From the NCBI GenBank assembly GCA_027065695.1, contig JAMONP010000044.1, positions 40,193 to 104,192 of the forward strand: 64,000 bases of DNA. Direction: 5' to 3'. Below are positions 53,281 through 63,308 of this stretch, one piece after another; position 1 is the first letter of the stretch, and every line of letters begins with the position of its first letter. The stretch is from Desulfuromonadales bacterium (GTDB lineage Bacteria; Desulfobacterota; Desulfuromonadia; Desulfuromonadales; BM103). The notes under the pieces were generated by a model. That model saw only the letters and a program-made list of their open reading frames with translations. It did no database searches and was not told the DNA's origin. The position numbers and the translations under genes were made by a program.

Positions 53281-54336
53281 ATGAAAAAAATCCGCATTCT
53301 TCCTATTCATGTCGGTGGAACAATCGCGTCCGCTGCATCCGAAACCGGCTTCAGACCAAAACTCTCCTTTGCTGATCTACTCAGTAGAGTTGACAAGAAA
53401 CTTGCGGGTGACCGTCTTGTCGCCCAGGCGCAAGCCCCTTTCGGCGAGCTTGGAATTGACAGTGCCTGCCTGCAGATACCGCACATCCAGAAGATTGCCA
53501 GGGCAATTTGCGAGAGTTACGACCACTATGATGCGTTTATCGTTACCCATGGGACGGACACACTTGCCTACACGGCGAGTATGCTTTCCTTTATGCTTAA
53601 GGGAATCCAGAAACCTGTGGTTGTCACAGGTGCTCAGAGAACTCTTGAAGACAAGGACAGTGATGTAATCGAGAATCTGGAGACAGCCCTTCTTGCTGCA
53701 TCGACAAATAATTGCGGCGTATGGGTGGCATTTAACGGCAAAATAATCAGGGCTGTTAGAGCCACTAAAATGGATATTGGTGTAGATGGTTTAGACGCAT
53801 TCGTCTCGAATCTTAGGGACGAGATTCAGCTTTCAGAATTCCTGCTCAATGATTATGCTATCAATAAGGGGCACTTAGAGGCATTCAATACGGAGGCTTC
53901 CACCGCAGTAGATATTTTTTGCCTGACCCACACCACAAACCCGCTTTGGCTGAGTAATTATCTCCAGAATTCAGACCTAAAAGCATTAATAGTCCTTATC
54001 TATGGCATGAGCGGGCACCGCGAAGACTTGATTGAAGTTCTTTCGCGCTGGGCCAATGACAATGAGGCCTTCATTATCGCAAAATCACATTCGGTCTACG
54101 GTAGCACTGATTTGTCAAAATATGAGTTGGGTGTCAAAGCCCTTCGCATGGGTATCCTGTCGTCACTTGATATGACCCTGGAGAGCGTCTACGCAAAAAC
54201 CAGTCTCCTTCTCGCTCGAAAAATCGAACACCAAGAATTTACCAGGCAGTTTTACTCAAACATTTGTGGCGAACTCGATGAGCCCGATGTGCAGAAATTC
54301 GCACAAAAGTCCAACTTCTGGCTCTCCACCGCCTAG
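53281..54336 (+). CDS. type I L-asparaginase/glutaminase family
   Basis: 351 residues. The first threonine motif HVGGTIAS (Thr near residue 14) and the second THGTDTLAYTA (Thr-Asp near 90) are intact, with the catalytic Lys region ALIVLIYGMSG. No signal peptide, so cytoplasmic. It hydrolyses asparagine (and perhaps glutamine) to the acid and ammonia. A polar amino-acid importer follows 203 bases downstream, which fits joint use of amides as nitrogen source. Confidence 0.88.
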   Translation: MKKIRILPIHVGGTIASAASETGFRPKLSFADLLSRVDKKLAGDRLVAQAQAPFGELGIDSACLQIPHIQKIARAICESYDHYDAFIVTHGTDTLAYTASMLSFMLKGIQKPVVVTGAQRTLEDKDSDVIENLETALLAASTNNCGVWVAFNGKIIRAVRATKMDIGVDGLDAFVSNLRDEIQLSEFLLNDYAINKGHLEAFNTEASTAVDIFCLTHTTNPLWLSNYLQNSDLKALIVLIYGMSGHREDLIEVLSRWANDNEAFIIAKSHSVYGSTDLSKYELGVKALRMGILSSLDMTLESVYAKTSLLLARKIEHQEFTRQFYSNICGELDEPDVQKFAQKSNFWLSTA

Positions 54337-54539
54337 ACGGCGTTTTGTCGTAAGGAAATATCTCTTTTGCAAAACCTTTTTAGGTGCTTGACTTTGATCA
54401 ACCCACATGTTTCCGTGTAAAACAGTGTTGTAAGATAAGAGTTTTCGAAGGATAGGAAAACCAACCTAAATAGCGAAGGTTTTCAATATCCATTTTTAGA
54501 ATTGATGCGGTATCTAAACGGGAAAGAGGAGGTAACATC

Positions 54540-55277
54540 ATGAAAAAGTTGGTTGTATTGTTTCTTGCGAGTGTAATGATTCTTTCATCTGGGGCGGCTT
54601 TTGCCGAGAAACTGTATGTCGGTACAGACACGGCCTTCGTGCCCTTTGAATACAAAGGCAAGGATGGTAAATACACCGGGTTTGATATCGACCTGTGGGC
54701 AGAGATTGCCAAACGCATAGGCGTTGAATATGAACTGAAGCCGATGGATTTCAATGGCCTGATTCCTGGTCTGACAACCGGAAACCTTGATGTCGCCCTG
54801 GCGGCAATTTTTATCAAATCTTCCCGGGAGGAGAAAATCGACTTCTCTCATCCTTACTTCAGGGCTGGTCTGAAAGTCATGGTTTCGGCAGACAACAAAG
54901 ATATCAAGTCTCCTGCTGACCTGAAGGGTAAAGTTGTTGCCGTCAAGCTTGGCACGGCAACTGTTGAATATGTTGAAACCCTTGGGGCAAAGAAAATCGT
55001 CAAGTTCCCTAATATCGATCAAGCTTATCTCGAAGTTGTTACTGGTGGTGCTGATGCAGCAATGCATGACACCCCGAATGTCCTTTATTACATCAAGACT
55101 GCTGGCAATGGCAAGGTCAAGGCTGTCGGCCCCGATGTCAAAGCCGCCCAGTACGGGATCGCCTTTCCGCAGGGAAGTCCTTTGCGCGATAAAGTAAACA
55201 TCGCTCTTCTCAAGATGATGGAAGATGGTAGCTACGCTAAACTTTACAAAAAATGGTTTAATGCAGATCCTGAATAA
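54540..55277 (+). CDS. polar amino-acid ABC substrate-binding protein
   Basis: 245 residues with a Sec signal (MKKLVVLFLASVMILSSGAAFA) and an SBP_bac_3 fold: YVGTDTAFVPFEYKGKDGKYTGFDIDLWAEIAKR, then DFNGLIPGLTTGNLDVALAAIFI. Similar to GlnH and related Glu/Gln/Asp-binding proteins. GAGGAGG lies upstream of the ATG. Confidence 0.92.
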   Translation: MKKLVVLFLASVMILSSGAAFAEKLYVGTDTAFVPFEYKGKDGKYTGFDIDLWAEIAKRIGVEYELKPMDFNGLIPGLTTGNLDVALAAIFIKSSREEKIDFSHPYFRAGLKVMVSADNKDIKSPADLKGKVVAVKLGTATVEYVETLGAKKIVKFPNIDQAYLEVVTGGADAAMHDTPNVLYYIKTAGNGKVKAVGPDVKAAQYGIAFPQGSPLRDKVNIALLKMMEDGSYAKLYKKWFNADPE

Positions 55278-55333
55278 TTTACAGAGAAAAACACACTAAG
55301 CAACAATGCAGAACAGGAGTGTGCAGCACTCAA

Positions 55334-55367
55334 GTGCCCTTCTGTATGAACCTATGCAGAAGGGCAC
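55334..55367 (+). terminator. hairpin between the binding-protein and permease genes
   Basis: GTGCCCTTCTG (55334-55344) pairs perfectly with CAGAAGGGCAC (55357-55367) around a 12-base loop; CTTTGTTTCTTCT follows. It fits a partial terminator that lets the binding protein be made in excess of the membrane parts. Confidence 0.65.
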
Positions 55368-55397
55368 CTTTGTTTCTTCTACAGCAAGAGGCGAATT

Positions 55398-56120
55398 ATG
55401 GATTTTGAGTTTTCAGTTGTTATCGACTCTCTTCCCGCACTTTTTGAGGGAGCAAAGTTAACCTGGTACATAACCATCCTGGGGATTATCGGCGGCATGA
55501 TCTTCGGTATCTTAGCCGGACTGGGTCGTATCGCAGGGACAGCAGCTCTTGGGGAGAAACCTCACGGGATCTTCATCTGGGTCAGTGTTCTGATCAGATA
55601 TATATCAGGTGCTTATGTCGAGTTGATACGCGGCACCCCGATTATCGTTCAGGCCATGTTTCTATACTTTGCCTTTCCAATGTTAGTCAAGGCCGTTACT
55701 GATATCGAACGCTTTCGTATAGAAGCGCTGACTGCTGCAATCATTACCATCATCGTCAATGCAGGGGCCTATATTGCGGAGATTGTCCGTGGATCGGTGA
55801 TCTCCGTTAACAAAGGACTGTTAGAGGCCGGCATGTCTCTGGGAATAAGCCGTTTTCAGCTGATAGTTCACGTTATTGGTCCGATAGCTATCAGAAGGAT
55901 GATCCCTCCTCTCGGCAATCAGTTTATCATCAGCCTCAAGGACACCTCCCTTTTTATTGTTATAGGGGTCGGTGAATTAACCAGGCAGGGCCAGGAAATT
56001 ATGGCCAGCAATTTCAGAGCTCTTGAAATCTGGCTGACCGTGGCAATCATGTATCTGATCATGACAACGGCCCTGGCTATGACATTAAGACACTTCGAGA
56101 AAAAGATGAAAATGTTCTGA
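55398..56120 (+). CDS. polar amino-acid ABC permease (His/Glu/Gln/Arg family)
   Basis: 240 residues with about five membrane helices and the family's EELIRGTP-type motif ([18 protein letters not shown]) and the EAA-like loop [30 protein letters not shown] single permease gene suggests a homodimeric channel. It lies between the binding protein and ATPase genes. Confidence 0.92.
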   Translation: MDFEFSVVIDSLPALFEGAKLTWYITILGIIGGMIFGILAGLGRIAGTAALGEKPHGIFIWVSVLIRYISGAYVELIRGTPIIVQAMFLYFAFPMLVKAVTDIERFRIEALTAAIITIIVNAGAYIAEIVRGSVISVNKGLLEAGMSLGISRFQLIVHVIGPIAIRRMIPPLGNQFIISLKDTSLFIVIGVGELTRQGQEIMASNFRALEIWLTVAIMYLIMTTALAMTLRHFEKKMKMF

Positions 56121-56227
56121 TTTTGCAGCTGGTCAATTATTCTCGGACAGCCTCCTGGATGTTGATTTCAGGCAGCCAACTCTTTAAAGGTCCGCCAGAC
56201 TGCCAGTCAAAGAAGGATAGGAAAAAG

Positions 56228-56968
56228 ATGCCCAATATTATTGAACTGAAGAATGTGTGTAAATCGTTTGGCAACACGGAAGTTTTACATAACATCAATT
56301 TTGCTGTCGAGGAGGGCGAGGTTGTTGTCGTTATCGGCCCGTCCGGTTCCGGAAAGTCTACCCTGATTCGCTGTATTAATTGCCTGGAAATGATAACGAC
56401 CGGGGAGTTGATTGTTGACAGTATCAGGATCCCTGATGAGCAGGGAAGGATACGGCAGATAAGGCTGGAGGTCGGTATGGTCTTTCAGCAATTCAATCTT
56501 TTTCCGCATATGACTGCCCTTGAGAATGTCGCTTTCGGCCCACGCAAAGCGCGAAAAATGAACAAGTCTAAAGCGACGGATATAGCCAGGAGCCTGCTCG
56601 ACAAGGTCGGTTTGGCAGAATTTGAGAATAAACTTCCCGGGCAACTTTCTGGTGGGCAGCAGCAGCGTGTTGCAATCGCCAGGGCTTTGGCAGTCAATCC
56701 AAAAGTTCTGCTGTTTGATGAGCCGACATCAGCACTGGACCCAGAAATGATCGGTGAAGTTCTGGACGTTATGAAAAACATAGCCAAAGACAGCGGCATG
56801 ACAATGGTTGTTGTCACCCACGAAATGGGGTTTGCAGCCCAGGTAGGTAACAGATTGATCTTTATGGACGATGGCAGAATTGTTGAGGAAGGCAAACCCA
56901 GCGATGTGATGAAAAACCCTCAATCGGAAAGACTTAAAGACTTTTTAGGACATGTGAAACACCACTAA
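56228..56968 (+). CDS. polar amino-acid ABC ATPase (GlnQ type)
   Basis: 246 residues from the ATG at 56228 (an open frame upstream is not used; AAGGATAGG precedes this ATG). Walker [14 protein letters not shown]-loop [12 protein letters not shown], signature [15 protein letters not shown], Walker [15 protein letters not shown] and switch VTHEMGFA. Typical GlnQ family. Confidence 0.94.
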   Translation: MPNIIELKNVCKSFGNTEVLHNINFAVEEGEVVVVIGPSGSGKSTLIRCINCLEMITTGELIVDSIRIPDEQGRIRQIRLEVGMVFQQFNLFPHMTALENVAFGPRKARKMNKSKATDIARSLLDKVGLAEFENKLPGQLSGGQQQRVAIARALAVNPKVLLFDEPTSALDPEMIGEVLDVMKNIAKDSGMTMVVVTHEMGFAAQVGNRLIFMDDGRIVEEGKPSDVMKNPQSERLKDFLGHVKHH

Positions 56969-57127
56969 AAGAGTAAATCCGACTGATGATATATATCACT
57001 CTTGCCGCAACTTCTTTGAAAATAAAGTGGAAAAGAGTCAGTACCGAGCCAACAGGTCCATTTGCGAGCAAACCTATAGCCAATCCGACAAAAAATACTC
57101 AACCCCTGAATATCCTGCCCTACGGGT

Positions 57128-57715
57128 TTATTCCCAACTATTTTCTAACAGAGAAAAAACATGGTTGGCTATAACTTCAGAATCGTTATGGGAACATTGA
57201 TGGCCAGGCAATAAAGAACGCATGGGGGTAATTTGAAAATGATAAACGATCAAGCCAATAATAGATATGGTCAGCAAATGAGGGTCACGTTCTGGAGCAA
57301 GCAAGAGACAGAGTTCATTCATGTTTCTGAGGAAACCACTAAAAACATTGTCAGCAATGAATTGCAATCGTTTTTTGTCGCCATCCAGAATCTCTCTCTG
57401 CATGAGCTGGCTTAAATTATTATCCTCATTTACGAGGACACATAAGCTATGAATCAAAATGCGGATACGGTTTTTCGGATTGTCATTTTCGACGAAAGCG
57501 TCGCGCATAAAATCAGTGTGTTTTGCAAACGTCTGACCCAATGCCTCAACATACAAGGCCTGCTTGTCGGGAAAATGATGATAAAGAGACCCCACGGTAA
57601 TGCCCACAGTTTTGGCTATATCACGCATACTTACACCGTCATAGCCTCTTTGGGCAAAGAGCGGGATTGTTTTGGTCAATATCTCTGTTTTTGTTTTTTG
57701 TTTAATCGCACCCAT
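57128..57715 (-). CDS. TetR-family regulator of the efflux operon
   Basis: 195 residues. HTH segment LFAQRGYDGVSMRDIAKTVGITVGSLYHHFPDKQALY at residues 19-55. The C-terminal ligand domain resembles that of TetR proteins linked to RND pumps. It is the last gene of a four-gene operon, two bases after the TolC-like gene. A candidate operator AAACG-AA-CGTTT lies upstream of the first gene at 63182. Confidence 0.9.
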   Translation of the reverse strand: MGAIKQKTKTEILTKTIPLFAQRGYDGVSMRDIAKTVGITVGSLYHHFPDKQALYVEALGQTFAKHTDFMRDAFVENDNPKNRIRILIHSLCVLVNEDNNLSQLMQREILDGDKKRLQFIADNVFSGFLRNMNELCLLLAPERDPHLLTISIIGLIVYHFQITPMRSLLPGHQCSHNDSEVIANHVFSLLENSWE

Positions 57716-57717
57716 AT

Positions 57718-58992
57718 TTATAATTCCCCAACAGCGTAGCGGAGACGTAAGATCGCAAGTGCCGCATCATGGATAGCGGTGTCGTAGCGAACATAGCTTA
57801 CAGTTTTCATGCTTTCCGCATCAAGAACCTCTGTATTTGTACCAACACCTTCCCGATAACGATTCCTGGTCACGGTGAGGTTCTCATCGGCCTGATCAAG
57901 GGCCGTTTCTGCTACCGTTATTCTCTTTCTGCTTTCATTCATATCAAGCCAGGTCTGGCGAACCTGTAGACGTATCAAGGATCTTAGCTCTGCCAACTGT
58001 TCAGCAACCACCCTTGATTTAGCAGTAAAAACGGCACCTTTATTTCTCGCTACATTGCCATCAAAAATATCCCATGAGACTCTAGCCATGGCCTGCCAAA
58101 CACCCTCATGTAGTTGGTGAGAGTTTTCATTGTAATCATACCCCCCAACAAGATCGACTTTTGGGCCGCTGACAGCCTTTTCAGCTTTTGCTTGCCAGCT
58201 AAGGGCCTCTATTTGATCTTTTAATGAGGCAAGTTCAGAACGATTATTCAAAGCTTTGGCACTTAAAGCCTCAAGTTCGATTTTCGGGAAAACCAATGGA
58301 ATCACATCAAGCTGAAATTTCTGCTCCAGTGGGCGACCCAGAAGCCTGTTATATTCAGCCATGGCAACATCCAACCGGTTTTGAGCTCGCAGCGTTGTCT
58401 GTTGAGCATTTGCAAGAGCAACTTTGGCTGCAAGGAGATCGTTAAGCGACACCATGCCTTCATCATAGAGATTTTGAACATCACCCGCATGAGCGGCCAG
58501 GCTTCGATCTTGGCTGTCAGCTACCTTAATCTGACGAATACGGAGCAATACGGCAATGTAAGCTTCGGCAATTTTGAGTTTTATGGTTTGGCGTAATGCG
58601 TCTTCAGTATATTTACTGGCTGATATCCCTGCTGTTGCTGCATTAATCATCGAACTAATCTGGAAATGTGTATAGATCGGCAGACTGGTCATGGCGTGAT
58701 AGGAAAGAGCGGTGTCGTCGGCTGTGCTGAACTGAATGTTCCCTGCGATTGATACAGGTTCATTATCAAGCACACGGTATCCTGCGCCGACGTTCACAGT
58801 AGGAAGTCTGCTGCCCTTTGCTGCAGCCAGAGATGCTTGCATGGAAAGCGTATCTTGTGCCGCAGCCTTGAGTGTGTGGTTTACTTGCAACCCTATGTTC
58901 CAGGCCTCTTCCAGGGTTTCCGCAAAAGCACCTCCGGACAGAAAAGCGAATGCTATGCCAATAAATATTATAAGCACCTTTTTTCTCATCAT
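57718..58992 (-). CDS. TolC-like outer-membrane efflux channel
   Basis: 424 residues from the ATG at 58992, which overlaps the RND gene stop (ATGATGA). A longer reading to 59031 is possible but lies inside the pump gene. Signal peptide MMRKKVLIIFIGIAFAFLSGGAFA, then two OEP repeats with long coiled helices, the second starting near EALSAKALNNRSELASLKDQ. It forms the outer-membrane exit of the RND system. Confidence 0.92.
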   Translation of the reverse strand: MMRKKVLIIFIGIAFAFLSGGAFAETLEEAWNIGLQVNHTLKAAAQDTLSMQASLAAAKGSRLPTVNVGAGYRVLDNEPVSIAGNIQFSTADDTALSYHAMTSLPIYTHFQISSMINAATAGISASKYTEDALRQTIKLKIAEAYIAVLLRIRQIKVADSQDRSLAAHAGDVQNLYDEGMVSLNDLLAAKVALANAQQTTLRAQNRLDVAMAEYNRLLGRPLEQKFQLDVIPLVFPKIELEALSAKALNNRSELASLKDQIEALSWQAKAEKAVSGPKVDLVGGYDYNENSHQLHEGVWQAMARVSWDIFDGNVARNKGAVFTAKSRVVAEQLAELRSLIRLQVRQTWLDMNESRKRITVAETALDQADENLTVTRNRYREGVGTNTEVLDAESMKTVSYVRYDTAIHDAALAILRLRYAVGEL

Positions 58993-61900
58993 TGTTTCTT
59001 CCTTTTGATGGGGACGCTTGAGATTTGCCATGATTTAAACTTTACTATTCCGCCTTCAACCAAGGAATAAACGGCCGGAATGACCACCAGGGTAAGCATG
59101 GTGGAGCTGATCATGCCGCCGATTATTGCTACAGCCAGAGGCCCGTTTGAGTCAGCACCTGCACCGTAACCTAATGCGGCTGGCACCATGGCCAGGATAA
59201 CTGTAAAAGAAGTCATGAGTACGGGCCGAAGTCGTAAAGGGCAAGCAGTGGTTAATGCTTCATAAATGTTTTTGCCTTCAGATCTGAACTGATTGGTAAG
59301 ATCTACCAGAAGAATGGAGTTCTTGGCCACCAGACCCATAAGGAGAACCAGTCCCACCATAGAAAAAATATTTAAACCATGATTAAACAGCCATAAGCCG
59401 CCAATGCCGCCGATAATCGCCAGCGGTTGAGCGGCCATAATGATGAAGGGTTGAAGAAATGAGTTGAATTGACTGGCCAGAACCATGTAGACCAGAATGA
59501 TGGCCATAAAAAATGTAAAGCTAATATATTTAATCGTTTTACTGAATTCTTCGGCCCGGCCAGTCAGCTTAATGGTGTAACCAATGGGCAACAAGTCTTT
59601 TGATGCTGTCATTACATATTCTACAGCAGTACCCAAGGCAACTTCCGGAGTGGCAAAAAATTCAGCAGAATATTGCAGATCGTATCTGGAGATAACTGCT
59701 GGCCCGAGCACTTTTTCAAGATGGGCCACAGTATCCAGACGAACCAACTCACCACTTTTAGCTCGCAGATAAATGCGTCGTAAATCCTGAAGTGTCGTAA
59801 TCTTGCCTTCAGCAGCTTTCAGACGGATGTCATAGCGTTCTCCGTCACCAGGGTCGTCATTATATTTTGCCACATCCATCCCACCGACTATGGCATTAAC
59901 TGCCATGGCGACATCTAATGCGGATAATCCCAAATCAGCAATCCGTGTTCGGTCCACCACAAGCTTTACTTGAGGCAAGTTAAGTTGCAAATCAAGGTCT
60001 ACCTGACCAAGCTCCGGGATGGCAGCAAGCTTTTTATTCAACGCTTCAGATACTTCAGCGACCCGTCCAAGTTCAGGGCCGGTCAAATTGAACTGCAATG
60101 GTTCTCCGCGCTGCCCACCAACGATCGCAACTGGCGATGGAAAAGCCTGAACACCCGGAATACGGGCCAGCTCTTTTCGCAAAACGGGAATCAAATCATA
60201 CTGCTTGATCGTGCGTTCAGACAAAGGTGTCATACGCACAGAAATCCGGCCTTTTGAAACCTGTCCAGTTATGTCGGTGCCAATGGATGAAAGGTAGGAA
60301 GCGATTGACTCAGGATGCGATTTCAACACTTTTTCAACTTCAGCAAGGCGGTCATTCGTGTATTCGATAGATGAACCCAGGGGGGTTTTCAAGGTGATAA
60401 GAAACCGTCCCTTGTCTTCGTTAGGCATAAAACCTTTGTCGAGCTTTTTGGCCAGTGGCATAATCACCATCACTGCTATGACGGTTAGAAGGATTGTCCC
60501 CCAGCGAAAATGTAAGCCGAACTGTAAGATAGTGAGATAGATTCGATCCATAAACTGAAAAATGGATTCCCAGAAAATATAGATTCGGCCATTGTTTTTC
60601 TTTACTACCAGAAAACGGGAGCAGAGCATGGGCGTCAGACTGATGGAAACAAACAGGGAAGTAATGACTCCAACCGTAACCACCACAGCAAAAGCGGTAA
60701 AAAAACGACCAATAATACCTTCCATGAAAACAACAGGGGCAAAGATACACACTAAAGAAAATGTGGCGGCAAGAACGGCAAAGACAACTTGTTCTGTCCC
60801 GGCAAGTGCGGCTTGAGGTGGGGTCAACTCTGGGTTGTCTTCTCGAAAACGAAATATATTTTCGAGAACCACAATAGCATCATCTACGACCACGCCTATA
60901 AGTAGGAGCAAGGCCAGCATGGTCATTTTATTGAAAGTATATCCTAGGAAATACATCACCATGACTGCGCCCAACAGAGAAACAGGAACGGCAAGAGTAA
61001 TGATCATGGTAGAGCGAATGGACTTCAGAAAGGCAAAAACCACTAACGCGGCAAAGAGAGTCCCAAGCCAAAGATGCTCCATGAGAGATTTAATTGATTC
61101 CTTGATAAAATCAGCATCATTTGAAGCAACTTCTATACGTACTCCTGCAGGAAGTTGGGGGATAATTTCGTGAGCCAGCTTTTCTTTGACAGCCTCGACA
61201 ATAGCCACTGTATTTGCACCGGATACCTTGACAATGCCAATACTGACGCAGGGTTGATCGTTAAATCTTGCTAGTTTGCGGTTATCTTCCAAACCATCTT
61301 CCACTCGTGCAATCTGCTTTAAACGAATGGCAGTCCCACCACGGTAAGTTATGATTAGATTGGCCAGTTCATGAATGTTATGAAATTCCAGGTCAAGCTT
61401 GATGAGGTTTTCAGTCAGACCATCGACAAGATAACCTCCCGGCAATTGGACATGGTTCGTCTGGAAGGCACGAACGACATCGCCAATGGTAATCGATAGG
61501 CCGGCCATGGCGTCCGGTTGCAGGTTAACCCGGATGGTTCTATCACGTTCGCCACCCAGCTTAATTTCTCCTACACCATCAATTGATTCGAGTCGTTTTT
61601 TGATTGTGTTGCGCGCATACTGATTGAGTTGTTGTAAAGTGCGGTCACCCAGCAGGCTCAGCCACATTACTGGTGCGGCACCGATTTCCACCTTCGCAAC
61701 CACAGGTGGATCAGCCTCTCTAGGTAGATCGCGCAAAGCCTGATTAACTTTAGCCAGAACCTCGTTGAAGGCGACATCTACATCACGGCTCAACTTGAAT
61801 TTAACCACAACGACGGATACACCCGGTGCTGATCGCGAGGTGAGATGCTCGATCCCAGGGGTAGAATTTACTGATGTTTCTATGACGTTAGTAACGGTGG

Positions 61901-62081
61901 TATCGATAATGTCAGGATCAGCCCCTATCATAGTTGTCGTGATTGAAATCATCGGAAAATCTATTTCCGGATACTCATCAACCCCGATACGGTTATAACT
62001 GACCAATCCAAAAAGGATGATAACCGCACTGAGCATGGTAGCCAGAACATACCGTTTTATAGATAGCGCAGGTAGATTCAT
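58989..62081 (-). CDS. RND-family efflux pump (HAE1 type)
   Basis: 1030 residues with 12 predicted helices. Membrane helix 4 has the proton-relay pair in GVVVDDAIVVLENI, and PEIDFPMISITTTMIGADPDIIDTTVTNVIE at the N-terminus is typical of hydrophobe/amphiphile exporters. It is driven by the proton gradient. It overlaps the adaptor gene by four bases and the TolC-like gene by four. Confidence 0.95.
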   Translation of the reverse strand: MNLPALSIKRYVLATMLSAVIILFGLVSYNRIGVDEYPEIDFPMISITTTMIGADPDIIDTTVTNVIETSVNSTPGIEHLTSRSAPGVSVVVVKFKLSRDVDVAFNEVLAKVNQALRDLPREADPPVVAKVEIGAAPVMWLSLLGDRTLQQLNQYARNTIKKRLESIDGVGEIKLGGERDRTIRVNLQPDAMAGLSITIGDVVRAFQTNHVQLPGGYLVDGLTENLIKLDLEFHNIHELANLIITYRGGTAIRLKQIARVEDGLEDNRKLARFNDQPCVSIGIVKVSGANTVAIVEAVKEKLAHEIIPQLPAGVRIEVASNDADFIKESIKSLMEHLWLGTLFAALVVFAFLKSIRSTMIITLAVPVSLLGAVMVMYFLGYTFNKMTMLALLLLIGVVVDDAIVVLENIFRFREDNPELTPPQAALAGTEQVVFAVLAATFSLVCIFAPVVFMEGIIGRFFTAFAVVVTVGVITSLFVSISLTPMLCSRFLVVKKNNGRIYIFWESIFQFMDRIYLTILQFGLHFRWGTILLTVIAVMVIMPLAKKLDKGFMPNEDKGRFLITLKTPLGSSIEYTNDRLAEVEKVLKSHPESIASYLSSIGTDITGQVSKGRISVRMTPLSERTIKQYDLIPVLRKELARIPGVQAFPSPVAIVGGQRGEPLQFNLTGPELGRVAEVSEALNKKLAAIPELGQVDLDLQLNLPQVKLVVDRTRIADLGLSALDVAMAVNAIVGGMDVAKYNDDPGDGERYDIRLKAAEGKITTLQDLRRIYLRAKSGELVRLDTVAHLEKVLGPAVISRYDLQYSAEFFATPEVALGTAVEYVMTASKDLLPIGYTIKLTGRAEEFSKTIKYISFTFFMAIILVYMVLASQFNSFLQPFIIMAAQPLAIIGGIGGLWLFNHGLNIFSMVGLVLLMGLVAKNSILLVDLTNQFRSEGKNIYEALTTACPLRLRPVLMTSFTVILAMVPAALGYGAGADSNGPLAVAIIGGMISSTMLTLVVIPAVYSLVEGGIVKFKSWQISSVPIKRKKQ

Positions 62082-63139
62082 TGCCGTTGTCTCGCGATAA
62101 CTATTGCCCCGTCAGTAAGAAAAGCCGCGCCGTCAACCGCTATAGTTTCGTCTCCAGAGAGACCACTAATAATTTCAACCAAATCGCCCTGCCTTTGACC
62201 TGTCGTAACCTTACGTTGGTGGGCTGTGTTTTGGTCAATTTGATAAACAACTTCTCCGTCTGGTCTCCGTACAATGGCTATGCTCGGAACCAGTAGTCCA
62301 TTCTTATGCTCCGCAACAATGACCGTGCCGTTAATAGTCCCACCAGATCGCCAAGTCCCTGGGTTTGTCAGATAAATAATGACTTCAACCGCCCTGCTGT
62401 GGATATTAACTCCAGGTCTGATCTGACTTATTTGGGAAACAACGACACGTCCGGGCGTAAGAGGTGAGGTTAGCTTAACCTGCTGGCCAGTTGCCAGGGT
62501 TGACGCGACATTTTCAGGGAAAGGTAAAACAATCCGCAGAAACTGATCCGTAACCATAATGTAGAGGGGGGTCCCCGGTTTGACAAAATCACCTTTGGAA
62601 ACAAATCTTTTTTCGATCCAGCCATCTACGGGCGCAAGCACAGAAGTTTTGTTCAATCGGCGTTTATTCTCTGCTAAACGGGCCTTGGCTCCTTGCAGTT
62701 GTTGCTTGAGAGTGGCCATTTGCACCTGGGCGTTATCCAGGCGAGACTGGGAAATGGAGTTTTTTGCGCGTAGGTTAAGGTTGCGGGTGACTGTCAGCTC
62801 CTGATTGTCAATCAAGACCTCCAGCCTGTCAACCTCAGACTGCAAAGCCACTTTCTCAAGTTTTAGCTGTGTGCTGTCAATGGTGAGCATGGGCGACCCT
62901 GCCATAACCATTTGGCCAGTATCCACATAAACGCGTTGTATTCGACCGACCACCTCGGCAGAGACTTCCGGATTAATTTTCGCCTCAACCCTTCCCATTG
63001 CCTCTTCCGTTACAGTGACCGTATTCTGAATGACTGTGGTTGTTGTCACCGGTGTTCCTTGATTGTCACTGTTGGCCCAGCAGTTACCAGTGCCCAATAC
63101 TGAAACCAGAAAAACAAATATTAGCGTTATGGTATTCAA
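62078..63139 (-). CDS. RND periplasmic adaptor (membrane fusion protein)
   Basis: 353 residues with a short signal sequence (ITLIFVFLVSVLGTGNCWA), the lipoyl-like half motif EVVGRIQRVYVDTGQMVMAGSPMLTID, a coiled hairpin (about 80-150), the matching lipoyl half APVDGWIEKRFVSKGDFVKPGTPLY, and beta-barrel parts. It joins the inner-membrane pump to the TolC-like channel. First gene of the operon. Confidence 0.93.
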   Translation of the reverse strand: MNTITLIFVFLVSVLGTGNCWANSDNQGTPVTTTTVIQNTVTVTEEAMGRVEAKINPEVSAEVVGRIQRVYVDTGQMVMAGSPMLTIDSTQLKLEKVALQSEVDRLEVLIDNQELTVTRNLNLRAKNSISQSRLDNAQVQMATLKQQLQGAKARLAENKRRLNKTSVLAPVDGWIEKRFVSKGDFVKPGTPLYIMVTDQFLRIVLPFPENVASTLATGQQVKLTSPLTPGRVVVSQISQIRPGVNIHSRAVEVIIYLTNPGTWRSGGTINGTVIVAEHKNGLLVPSIAIVRRPDGEVVYQIDQNTAHQRKVTTGQRQGDLVEIISGLSGDETIAVDGAAFLTDGAIVIARQRQ

Positions 63140-63181
63140 CGGTCATCTCCCTTCCGAATAAGTGTTGCATCAAAACTAGTT

Positions 63182-63193
63182 AAACGAACGTTT
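63182..63193. promoter_or_regulatory. candidate TetR operator of the efflux operon
   Basis: AAACGAACGTTT is an inverted repeat AAACG-aa-CGTTT located about 43 bases upstream of the adaptor gene start. Its position and symmetry fit autoregulation by the TetR protein encoded at the end of the operon. This is inference. Confidence 0.4.
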
Positions 63194-63308
63194 GATCGGC
63201 AGATTATTTGAGGAGAGTCTTGGGGTCAAGCGAAAAGAGTCTTGAAGGGCCAGCGCGAATCTTTAAAAGACTGTCATTGGGTGTTTGTAGGGCTTGATTG
63301 GCCTGTGT

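Noticed and set aside
54326..54346. CGCC-TAGAC-GGCG-TTTT after the asparaginase gene as a terminator
   Set aside because: Only a 4-bp stem; too weak to support.
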